A stretch of DNA of 5,400 bases from Chloroflexota bacterium (lineage in GTDB: Bacteria; Chloroflexota; DTOL01; JACQYG01): NCBI GenBank assembly GCA_016208345.1, contig JACQYG010000267.1:1-5400 (forward strand). The letters run 5' to 3'. Below are positions 1-5,371 of the stretch, in pieces. The notes below the pieces were generated by a model, which worked only from the letters and a program-made list of their open reading frames with translations, was not told where the DNA came from and searched no databases. The first letter of the stretch is position 1. Every line of letters begins with the position of its first letter. Position numbers and translations under genes: made by a program.

Positions 1-252
1 CTGAACCATCTCTTTGAAATCCTCGACTGTCCCGTAGTCCTGGTGAATCTTGAGGAAGTCCCTGACGTCGTAGCCATCGTCGACCAAGGGCGAATCGTAC
101 ATCGGCAACAGCCAGAGGCAGTCCACCCCCAGCTCCTGGAGATAGCCCAGCTTGCTGGTCAAGCCCTGGAAGTCGCCGTGTCCGTCGCCATTGCCGTCAC
201 AGAAAGCCCGGATGTAGACTTCATAGAATACGGCGTCTTTGTACCAGGTCAT
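1..252 (-). CDS. treS: Trehalose synthase-like GH13 enzyme, N-terminal 84 residues (runs off left edge)
   Basis: This is the 5' part of a glycoside hydrolase family 13 protein; the rest lies beyond base 1. The visible protein starts [17 protein letters not shown] and contains [11 protein letters not shown] (residues 21-31), [16 protein letters not shown] (41-56) and DDGYDVRDF (58-66). These correspond to the first strands and loops of the GH13 barrel. The LLP.Y.SPL.DDGYD pattern resembles trehalose synthase (maltose glucosyltransferase, interconverting maltose and trehalose) more than oligo-1,6-glucosidases, which usually read WLSP.Y.SP..D.GYD. The catalytic Asp/Glu/Asp lie further downstream and cannot be checked. 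Its ATG overlaps the stop of the upstream permease (ATGA, 252-249), so translation is probably coupled; only a weak AAGGG precedes the start. Co-transcription with an alpha-glucoside-type importer fits a cytoplasmic enzyme acting on the imported sugar. Other possibilities are another GH13 alpha-glucosidase or a TreS-maltokinase fusion. GH13 membership is near certain; the TreS assignment is probable. Confidence 0.85.
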   Translation of the reverse strand, partial: MTWYKDAVFYEVYIRAFCDGNGDGHGDFQGLTSKLGYLQELGVDCLWLLPMYDSPLVDDGYDVRDFLKIHQDYGTVEDFKEMVQ

Positions 253-1145
253 CCCTTCACCGACCCGGCCAGAATCCCCCGCACGAAATATTGCTGCATG
301 CTGAAGAAAACAAGCATGGGCAGCAGCATCGAGATGAAGGCCGCCGCGGTCAGCACCTGCCAGTTGCCGCCCAGCGAGTTCACCAGGTTGCTGATGGTCA
401 CGGTCATCGGCGCCACCTTGGGCGTGCCACCCAGGTAGATCAGCGCGACCAGCAGGTCGTTCCAGACCCACATGAACTGGAAGATAATCAGCGACGCCAA
501 GGCCGGCACGGACAGCGGCAACACCAACCAGAAGAAAGCAGTGGACGGCGATGCCCCGTCCAGGTAGACCGATTCGAACAGGTCCTTGGGCAGAGCGCCG
601 AAGAAGTTACGCAGCAGATAGACGGCGAAGGGCAGGCCGTAGCCGGTGTGGGCCAGCCAGATGCCGAGGAAGGTGCCGGTCAACCCCAAGGCGTTGAACA
701 GGCGCAGCACCGGGATCAGGGTCATTTGGAGCGGGACGACCAACAGCCCGACCACGATGACGAACAGGAGATCGCGCCCCGGGAATTTCATCCAGGCAAA
801 GGCGTAAGCGGCGAAGGCGGCAATCATGATCGGGATAACGGTGGACGGAATGGAGATAAACAGGCTGTTGACGAAGCTCTGGGCCATCCCACTCGTGCTC
901 AGCGCCTCGCGGTACATACCCAGCGTAAAGTTGAATGGCGGTGTGAAGGCCGTCCACCAGCCGGTCGAGGCAACTAGGCGCGCCGGCCGGAAGGAGCTGA
1001 CCAGCAGGCCGACCGACGGTAGCAGCCACACGGCGCAGATCAGGAGCACGACCACGTGCAGCGGGCCCTGGCTGAGCGCCCGGGCGAGGCGTGCGCTGAG
1101 GGAGGCCTCACGTTCACGAGGCTGCGCTATAGCGGCGGTAGTCAT
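249..1145 (-). CDS. Sugar ABC transporter permease, AglG/MalG type
   Basis: This is the second membrane subunit of a CUT1 (binding-protein-dependent sugar) importer, 298 residues, the normal length for the family. Hydrophobic segments lie near residues 30-52, 90-117, 125-150, 158-180, 212-236 and 262-284, giving about six membrane helices. The cytoplasmic EAA loop that docks the ATPase is at 191-210, with DGA at 196-198 and LP at 209-210; the usual EAA reads ESV here. The C-terminus, [15 protein letters not shown], is the typical tail of G-type subunits. Residues such as SFR at 51-53, TGWW at 61-64 and LVFF near 278 match my recollection of rhizobial AglG (alpha-glucoside transport). The ATG at 1145 has AGGAGG at 1158-1153, seven bases upstream, and overlaps the stop of the preceding permease as ATGA. 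The stop overlaps the next start in the same way. The gene looks intact. Substrate identity (trehalose, maltose or sucrose) is inference. Confidence 0.95.
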   Translation of the reverse strand: MTTAAIAQPREREASLSARLARALSQGPLHVVVLLICAVWLLPSVGLLVSSFRPARLVASTGWWTAFTPPFNFTLGMYREALSTSGMAQSFVNSLFISIPSTVIPIMIAAFAAYAFAWMKFPGRDLLFVIVVGLLVVPLQMTLIPVLRLFNALGLTGTFLGIWLAHTGYGLPFAVYLLRNFFGALPKDLFESVYLDGASPSTAFFWLVLPLSVPALASLIIFQFMWVWNDLLVALIYLGGTPKVAPMTVTISNLVNSLGGNWQVLTAAAFISMLLPMLVFFSMQQYFVRGILAGSVKG

Positions 1146-2119
1146 CGTAGTGCCTCCTGTCGTCTGAAGTCTTGGATGTTCTTGAGCATGATCGGGATGA
1201 TGGCCAGCAGGAGAATCACGGCGATGGCGCTCGCCCGACCAAACTGATGGAAGTTGAACATTTCCTTATACATCCGGTTGGCGATGACCTCGGTGCCGTA
1301 GTTACCGTTGGTCATGACGTAGATGATGTCGAAGGCCTTGAGTGAGTTGATGATCATCGTCGTGGCGACGACGGTGATCGTGGAACTGAGCATCGGGAGG
1401 ATAATGCGCCAGAAGACCTGCCACTCGTTGGCGCCATCCACCCGAGCTGCTTCTAGGATCTCGGTCGGGATACCCTTAAGCCCAGCTGACAGGATGACCA
1501 TACAGAAGCCAGTCCACATCCACACGCCGACTGCAATCAAGCCCGGGTTATTAGTTGATGGGTTGAACAACCAGGCCTGGGGCTGGAAACTGGGTATGGC
1601 GGTGGTGAGTATGGCGTTGACTGTGCCCGTCTGGGGCAGCCCGGCCGGCTTGAAGTCGTACATCAGTTTCCAGATCACGCCGGCGGCGACGAAGGAGATG
1701 GCCATCGGCAAGAAGATGAGTGCCTTAGCTGCTGCCTCGTAGTGCACGCGGTCAAAGAGCACGGCGATGATCAGGCCGAAGGTCACAGTTAGCAGAGTAA
1801 AGAGCACCAGCCACAGGATGTTGTTCTTGAACGCGATCAACATGTCTTGGGTAGTGAAGGCGTAGGCATAGTTGGCCAGACCGACGAAGCGGGTCGAGTC
1901 GGCATTAAACAGGCTGATGCCGGCGGTGTTCAGCGCTGGATAGACCAGGAAGACGACCAGGAACAGAACCGCCGGCCCGATCCATAGCCACGGCCGGACA
2001 CCTGGCCGATGCCGCTCTGGTAGGAAACCAAGCAGCCACTCGACCAGTCCCACGTAGCCGACCATCACGGCCGGCACGCCCAGGACCACGATCAGGGCCA
2101 TCAAGAGCGTGTTAGCCAT
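1142..2119 (-). CDS. Sugar ABC transporter permease, AglF/MalF type
   Basis: This is the first membrane subunit of the CUT1 importer, 325 residues from the ATG chosen here. Hydrophobic stretches lie near 4-32, 45-68, 98-121, 132-153, 194-214, 244-262 and 296-312. The extra N-terminal helix and PWLWIGPAVLFL at 43-54 are typical of F-type subunits. The EAA loop is canonical: EAARVDGA at 223-230, ending in LP at 241-242. The segments NNILWLV (99-105) and LIFLPMAISFVAAGVIWK (134-151) match my memory of AglF, the alpha-glucoside permease. A longer reading from a TTG at 2137 is possible, but AAGGAG at 2134-2129 lies inside that extension and nine bases before the ATG at 2119, so the ATG is preferred. 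The stop overlaps the next permease start (ATGA). The gene begins within the out-of-frame tail of the binding-protein ORF, eight bases before that ORF's stop. No damage is visible. Confidence 0.95.
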   Translation of the reverse strand: MANTLLMALIVVLGVPAVMVGYVGLVEWLLGFLPERHRPGVRPWLWIGPAVLFLVVFLVYPALNTAGISLFNADSTRFVGLANYAYAFTTQDMLIAFKNNILWLVLFTLLTVTFGLIIAVLFDRVHYEAAAKALIFLPMAISFVAAGVIWKLMYDFKPAGLPQTGTVNAILTTAIPSFQPQAWLFNPSTNNPGLIAVGVWMWTGFCMVILSAGLKGIPTEILEAARVDGANEWQVFWRIILPMLSSTITVVATTMIINSLKAFDIIYVMTNGNYGTEVIANRMYKEMFNFHQFGRASAIAVILLLAIIPIMLKNIQDFRRQEALR

Positions 2120-3533
2120 GGGGCCCTTCTCCTTCAACTAGGTAGCCGACCATTCCCTTCCCCTCTCCCTGCCAGGGAGAGGGGAAGGGGTGGTGGCCGT
2201 TATGCGCTACTTGTACGCGTCCTTCGCGGCCTTCCAGGGTGCCCTTCCAGAAGGCGCTGTTGACCGCCTCGGGCATCAGGTCAGAGGCATCGAAGCGAAC
2301 GGCACTGGCCTTGGTGAGCATGTCGGCAATCTGCTGGGTGAGCAGGTCGGGGTAGACGGTGGGCGGCACGGTCTTATTGGCCGACAGGAAGCCGCCGCGC
2401 TTGGCCCAGATCGACTGGGCATCAGCAGTGGTCAGGTATTTGATCAGCGCCCGGGACTGCGGCGTATCCTTGAACATCCCGAACAAGTCACCGGCCACCA
2501 ACAGCGGGTTGCCCTTGGCGGAGTCAATGGGTGGGAAGGGGAAGAAGTTGAAGTCTTCACCGGACTTCAGTTTGGGGTACTGCTTCTGGATGAAGTCGGT
2601 GATGAAGCTGGCCTGGCGGTGCATGTAGCAGCTGGGTGGGTCGGTGAACATCGGGAAGGGCGACTGGCCAAAGTTGGTGGACAACACTCCCTGCTTGCCA
2701 CCGAAGACGTACTTGTCGTTGGCGACGATCTTGCCCCAGGTGGTCCAGGCATTCTTCACCGCCGGATCGGTCCACGAGATCTTGTGTTGCCACCACTGGT
2801 CGTAGGTGTCCACGCCTGCCGTGCGGAGCATGATGTCCTCGATCCAGTCGGTGGCCGGCCAGCCACTGGCCGCACCGCTCTCCAGGCCAACGCACCACGG
2901 CGTCTTGCCGGCAGCGGCGATCTTGTCGCTCAGGGCCAGCAAATCGTTCCACGTCTTGGGGACATCGTAGCCAGCGGCCTTGAACGCCTTGGGGTTGTAC
3001 CAGATGAGGCTCTTGACGGCGGCCTTGCTGAAGATGCCGTACAACTTGCCGTTGTAGGTAGCCAGGTTCAGCCAGCCCACGTCGTACTGCTGCTTCATGG
3101 CGTTCATGTCCAGGATGTTGTCGAGGGCGACCAGTTTACCGCTCTTGGCGAACTCCTGGAGCTGGCCGGGACCGGGCAGGCCGGCCAGGTCGGGCGGGTT
3201 GCCGCCCTGGACCCGGGTGGTCAACACTGCGTTCAGGTCGCGGGTGCCCTCGTACTCGACTTTGATGCCGGTCGAGTCCTCAAACGGCTTGATCATCGCC
3301 TTGAAGCTTTCAAGTTCGTCGCCACCCCACACAGCCAGCACGCTGACGCTGCCGCCAATCTTCTCAACGGCAGGCTTGGTCGGCACAGGTGTAGCGGGAG
3401 CAGGCGGCGCTGTCGGCGCCGGCGGCTTGGTGGGTGCCGGCGTCGGCGTTGGCCCACAGCCGGCGAGGAGGAGGGCTCCGAGCACGAGTAGGGTCAAGGC
3501 AATGCCCAGCGCCCTCTTGATCGACTCACACAT
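2112..3533 (-). CDS. Sugar ABC transporter substrate-binding lipoprotein with disrupted C-terminus
   Basis: This is an extracellular solute-binding protein (COG1653/family 1 type, AglE-like) that captures the sugar for the two permeases. The open frame is 473 residues. A signal peptide (KR at 6-7, hydrophobic 9-25) ends in the lipobox LLAGC, with the lipidated Cys at 26. A Thr/Pro/Ala linker (28-54) leads to the mature domain starting near GGSVSVLAVW (60-69). Aromatic residues such as W175-Y179 and W225, W230, W247-W248 fit a sugar site. RFDASDLMPEAVNSAFWKG (413-431) is the usual approach to the last helices, but residues 434-473 look non-genuine and include translated hairpin repeat. In another frame the DNA reads WKAAKDAYK and then TAG (2236-2207), a normal ending for this family. 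A frameshift or small deletion near 2232-2250, with about 15-20 residues missing, is likely. The ATG at 3533 has AAGGAG seven bases upstream. Whether the protein is functional is uncertain. Confidence 0.9.
   Translation of the reverse strand: MCESIKRALGIALTLLVLGALLLAGCGPTPTPAPTKPPAPTAPPAPATPVPTKPAVEKIGGSVSVLAVWGGDELESFKAMIKPFEDSTGIKVEYEGTRDLNAVLTTRVQGGNPPDLAGLPGPGQLQEFAKSGKLVALDNILDMNAMKQQYDVGWLNLATYNGKLYGIFSKAAVKSLIWYNPKAFKAAGYDVPKTWNDLLALSDKIAAAGKTPWCVGLESGAASGWPATDWIEDIMLRTAGVDTYDQWWQHKISWTDPAVKNAWTTWGKIVANDKYVFGGKQGVLSTNFGQSPFPMFTDPPSCYMHRQASFITDFIQKQYPKLKSGEDFNFFPFPPIDSAKGNPLLVAGDLFGMFKDTPQSRALIKYLTTADAQSIWAKRGGFLSANKTVPPTVYPDLLTQQIADMLTKASAVRFDASDLMPEAVNSAFWKGTLEGREGRVQVAHNGHHPFPSPWQGEGKGMVGYLVEGEGPHG
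2129..2134 (-). promoter_or_regulatory. Ribosome-binding site that sets the AglF-like start
   Basis: AAGGAG on the minus strand, with nine bases to the ATG at 2119. It argues against the upstream TTG at 2137, which would place the site inside the coding region and has no good site of its own. Confidence 0.75.
2155..2189. repeat. Perfect 17-bp inverted repeat (mRNA hairpin) between binding-protein and permease genes
   Basis: CCCTTCCCCTCTCCCTG at 2155-2171 is followed by one central C and then its exact reverse complement at 2173-2189. As RNA it would form a stem of about 16 bp closed by a three-base loop. There is no U tract after the stem on the minus strand, so it is not a typical terminator. 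It lies 17 bases after the TAG (2209-2207) that probably ended the binding-protein gene and 20 bases before the permease Shine-Dalgarno. Purine/pyrimidine hairpins of this kind occur as dispersed intergenic repeats in many GC-rich bacteria. In this position it could shield the upstream mRNA from 3' exonucleases and give more binding protein than permease, as the malE-malF REP sequence does in Escherichia coli. The inverted repeat is seen directly; the role is inference. Confidence 0.85.
2207..2236 (-). other. Probable original 3' end of the binding-protein gene, now out of frame
   Basis: Read from 2236 down to 2207 this stretch gives WKAAKDAYK and TAG. That Lys/Ala-rich ending is typical of CUT1 binding proteins, but it is offset from the long open frame. 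TGGAAGG occurs twice, at 2249-2243 and 2236-2230, thirteen bases apart, encoding Trp-Lys in the old frame at the first copy and in the shifted frame at the second. The copies may mark the damaged spot. The shift itself is inferred from the family's usual ending. Confidence 0.55.
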
Positions 3534-3693
3534 TGTTGTTCTCCTTCATCTTTGTAGCAGCCAACTGGCGGGTCAGTGGGCCCCGCGCGGCCATGCGGGC
3601 ACCCTCGCTGGCGCAGCCTCTAGGCGCCTCACGACCAGCCAGAATGGCGACATGGGGATTTCGATCCTGCGCCGTGCATCACCTCCTCCGAGG
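3534..3693. other. 160-base gap without a supported gene
   Basis: This stretch separates the truncated permease from the binding-protein gene. It holds an orphan Shine-Dalgarno (3689-3681), a 16-codon frame after it, an 8-base palindrome AGGCGCCT (3622-3629) and, near 3562-3580, a weak bulged stem (CCACTG with CAGTTGG). The binding-protein ribosome-binding site AAGGAG is at 3546-3541. I see no consensus promoter and no terminator. It may be the scar of a deleted gene. Confidence 0.5.
3629..3689 (-). other. Orphan strong Shine-Dalgarno followed by a 16-codon reading frame
   Basis: GGAGGAGGT (3689-3681) matches the anti-Shine-Dalgarno over a long run and lies four bases after the stop of the truncated permease. 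An ATG at 3679 follows at suitable distance from the first GGAGG, but the frame (MHGAGSKSPCRHSGWS) stops after 16 codons at 3629 and resembles nothing I recognise. In an intact CUT1 operon the G-type permease or another operon gene would start here. A decayed or deleted gene start is likely; a genuine short leader peptide is possible but less so. Confidence 0.4.
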
Positions 3694-4194
3694 CTAGCCC
3701 TTCACCGGCCCAGCCAGGTAGCGAGTATTGAGCCCCCGTTGCAACCATAACGTCACCAGGAAGACCGTGATCGTTAGGATAGTAGCATAGGTGGCGGCAT
3801 CGAAGGCGCTGCCCCGCACCAGATAATAGTAGGTCATGATGGGCAAAACGCGCTGGGTCAATAGAGCAAGGATGAGGGCAATGATCATGCCGACCGTCAT
3901 CTCCAAGGCCAGGCCCACGATGGTGATGACCAGAGTATTCAGCACGGCTTGGGCGAACTGAGGGCGTTCGAAGATGTAGCGGTAGTTGACCAAGGTGGGG
4001 AATGCCGCGCCACCCTTTTCCTGGAGGCTCATGTAGATCACGTTCAGGCTTGGCAGCAGGGTGAAGCCCAGGATGTAGGTCACTAGCGGGGCAACCATGA
4101 GGATTTCCAGCCAGCGGTGTCTGATGACGGGTATCCCTGGGATGTCCCGGGGCCAGCGCTGTCGAGTCTGAGAGATGGCGGTCGGCGCAACCAT
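3694..4194 (-). pseudogene. Sugar ABC transporter permease with central part deleted
   Basis: The open frame gives 166 residues, whereas CUT1 permeases are about 280-320. Residues 1-114 look like the N-terminal half of an F-type subunit: a polar start, a membrane helix near 30-55 (MVAPLVTYILGFTLLPSLNV), FPTLVNYRYIFERPQF at 65-80, and hydrophobic 84-113. From about R115 the protein jumps to what looks like a permease C-terminal end (VLPIMTYYYLVRGSAFD, then hydrophobic 134-151 and LAGPVKG at 160-166). The central helices and the whole EAA/DGA loop that contacts the ATPase are absent, so it should not work as a transporter subunit. The break lies near 3840-3860 with no frameshift. The start is well supported by AGGAGG (4205-4200), five bases before the ATG. 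It is not a fragment of the AglF-like gene downstream, whose sequence differs. It is probably a relic of a second transporter, though an assembly join error is possible. Confidence 0.75.
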
Positions 4195-4229
4195 CTTTGC
4201 CTCCTCTCCATCGTCACTGAGGCATTTGG

Positions 4230-4241
4230 TAACTCGCGCTA
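4230..4241. promoter_or_regulatory. Operator-like box upstream of the transport genes
   Basis: TAACTCGCGCTA, with flanking CT, matches the box at 5345-5358 in 12 of 14 positions. It keeps the central CG and lies 36 bases before the truncated-permease start. It is the expected place for the LacI-type protein to control the downstream operon. No clear promoter accompanies it. Confidence 0.6.
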
Positions 4242-4251
4242 CTCATGCCGC

Positions 4252-4273
4252 AAAAACAGGCCCTCTCCCTGTT
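4252..4273 (-). terminator. Small intrinsic terminator after the regulator gene
   Basis: On the minus strand AACAGG (4273-4268), a 7-base loop GAGAGGG and CCTGTT (4260-4255) form a 6-bp stem that runs into five T (4256-4252). It begins 16 bases past the regulator stop. The stem is short, so read-through into the transport genes is plausible. Confidence 0.55.
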
Positions 4274-4288
4274 GGCGCGTTTCTTGAT

Positions 4289-5332
4289 CTAGTCTTTTTG
4301 CCGTGCCCGAGCACCGCATGAGCGCCGTATGACCAACTCGGTGGGCAGGAGCACAGCGGTTCTCATGGGTGTCTCGCCGCGGATCAACTGCAGGAGCAAA
4401 TCTCCCGCTTGCCAGCCCAATTCGTAGGCCGGCAGGTGCACCGTAGTTAAGGGCGGGTGCATGTAGGGGGCCAGGCGGATGTCGTCGAAGCCAACCACGG
4501 CCATGTCCTGGGGGATGCGCAGACCTTGCTCCCTAATGGCGGCCAGGGCCCCGAAGGCCACCACGTCCGAGGCCACGAAGACGGCGCTGGGCCGGGTCGG
4601 CAGCCCAAGGAGCTCGCGCATAGCCTGATAGCCGCTCTCCTCCACAAAATCGCCCTGACGCATCAGCGCCTCATCATAGGCAATGCCCGCCTCAGACAAG
4701 GCCTGCCGGTAACCACGGTAGCGATCCTCGCTGGCCGTATAATGTAAGGGAGCGTTGGTGATCAAGCCGATGCGTTGATGCCCCAGCCTGATGAGGTGAG
4801 CCACGGCCTGTTTAGCTCCAGCCACGTTATCCACATCCACGAAAGGGATGTCTGCCCCCCTCAGGCGGCCTTGGAGGACTAGGGGGAACCCCTCGGCTAC
4901 CAGTTGTCCCAACTGCTGATCATCGGAACGAGGGCCGGAGATGACAATGCCGTCGATCTGCCGTTCCCGGGCCAGAGAAAGGTAGGCGTCCGGTGCGCTG
5001 ACGTTGGCCACCGTTTCCAGCAGGACGCGGAAGTCCCACCCCCGAGCGTTATCGGTAATGCCACGCAATACCTCCGGCAGGAAGAGATCAGCGGCCAGGT
5101 GATCGGCTTGTTGGCAGAGGATCAGGCCGATAACATGGCTCTTGCCGCTGGCCAGGGAGCGGGCAGCGGCATCGGGGTAGTAGTTGAGCTGGCGTGCCGC
5201 CTCCCAGACCCGGCGGCGGGTCTCCTCAGGGATCTGGACACCGGTCACTCTGTTCAGGATAAATGAGACCGTGGTGCGTGAGACCCCGGCCAGTTTGGCC
5301 ACATCGTGGCTGTTGGCGCGTTTTCTAGACAA
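4289..5332 (-). CDS. LacI-family transcriptional repressor
   Basis: A complete 347-residue regulator, the usual family length. The N-terminal helix-turn-helix is at about 9-28 (HDVAKLAGVSRTTVSFILNR). The hinge helix is at 54-64 (DAAARSLASGK), with Leu60 in the place of the leucine that LacI proteins wedge into the central CpG of their operator. Residues 66-340 form the periplasmic-binding-protein-like effector domain, including VIGLIL (67-72), DGIVISGP (128-135), ASDVVAFGAL (254-263) and VVGFDDIRLAPYMHPPLTTV (279-298). The start is TTG at 5332: the frame is closed by TAA shortly upstream, and the helix-turn-helix leaves no room for a later start. Only a weak AGAG (5342-5339) precedes it, so translation is probably modest despite a consensus promoter. 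Two operator-like boxes at its own promoter suggest autorepression, and a third lies before the transport genes. By context the inducer is likely an alpha-glucoside such as trehalose or maltose; this is inference. Confidence 0.96.
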   Translation of the reverse strand: MSRKRANSHDVAKLAGVSRTTVSFILNRVTGVQIPEETRRRVWEAARQLNYYPDAAARSLASGKSHVIGLILCQQADHLAADLFLPEVLRGITDNARGWDFRVLLETVANVSAPDAYLSLARERQIDGIVISGPRSDDQQLGQLVAEGFPLVLQGRLRGADIPFVDVDNVAGAKQAVAHLIRLGHQRIGLITNAPLHYTASEDRYRGYRQALSEAGIAYDEALMRQGDFVEESGYQAMRELLGLPTRPSAVFVASDVVAFGALAAIREQGLRIPQDMAVVGFDDIRLAPYMHPPLTTVHLPAYELGWQAGDLLLQLIRGETPMRTAVLLPTELVIRRSCGARARQKD

Positions 5333-5344
5333 GATATGCTCTAT

Positions 5345-5356
5345 TAACTCGTGTTA
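5345..5356. promoter_or_regulatory. Operator-like box 2 at the regulator promoter
   Basis: TAACTCGTGTTA is an imperfect palindrome with central CG (TAAC-N-CG-N-GTTA). It lies in the regulator leader and is a direct repeat of the box 13 bases away. Its central CG fits a LacI-family operator. Confidence 0.7.
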
Positions 5357-5357
5357 C

Positions 5358-5369
5358 TAACGCGTGTTA
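5358..5369. promoter_or_regulatory. Operator-like box 1 over the transcription start
   Basis: TAACGCGTGTTA differs from the neighbouring box by one base. It ends two bases from the -10 element and covers the expected start near 5365, so a bound repressor would block RNA polymerase. Confidence 0.75.
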
Positions 5370-5371
5370 CT

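Noticed and set aside
291..977. A 228-residue plus-strand open frame
   Set aside because: It is antisense to the AglG-like gene, with a very high Gln/His/Gly/Arg content typical of a shadow frame.
2120..2137. TTG at 2137 as the start of the AglF-like permease
   Set aside because: The Shine-Dalgarno AAGGAG lies inside this extension at the correct distance from the ATG at 2119, and the added residues (MKEKGP) are just the translated ribosome-binding site.
2155..2189. The inverted repeat as an intrinsic terminator
   Set aside because: No T run follows on either strand, and essential partner genes of the same importer lie directly downstream.
2190..3491. A 433-residue plus-strand open frame antisense to the binding-protein gene
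   Set aside because: It mirrors the binding-protein coding frame, is rich in Arg/Gly/Val with a poly-Arg run, has no recognisable domain or good ribosome-binding site, and is the usual antisense shadow in GC-rich DNA.
3097..3750. A plus-strand frame that also covers the 160-base gap
   Set aside because: Most of it is antisense to the binding-protein signal and linker region. The part over the gap shows no domain, and there is no supporting start signal.
4226..4253. A promoter for the transport genes (TTGCGG, 16 bp, TACCAA on the minus strand)
   Set aside because: Only three of six bases match in each element. The overlap with the operator box is suggestive, but the sequence is too weak to call.
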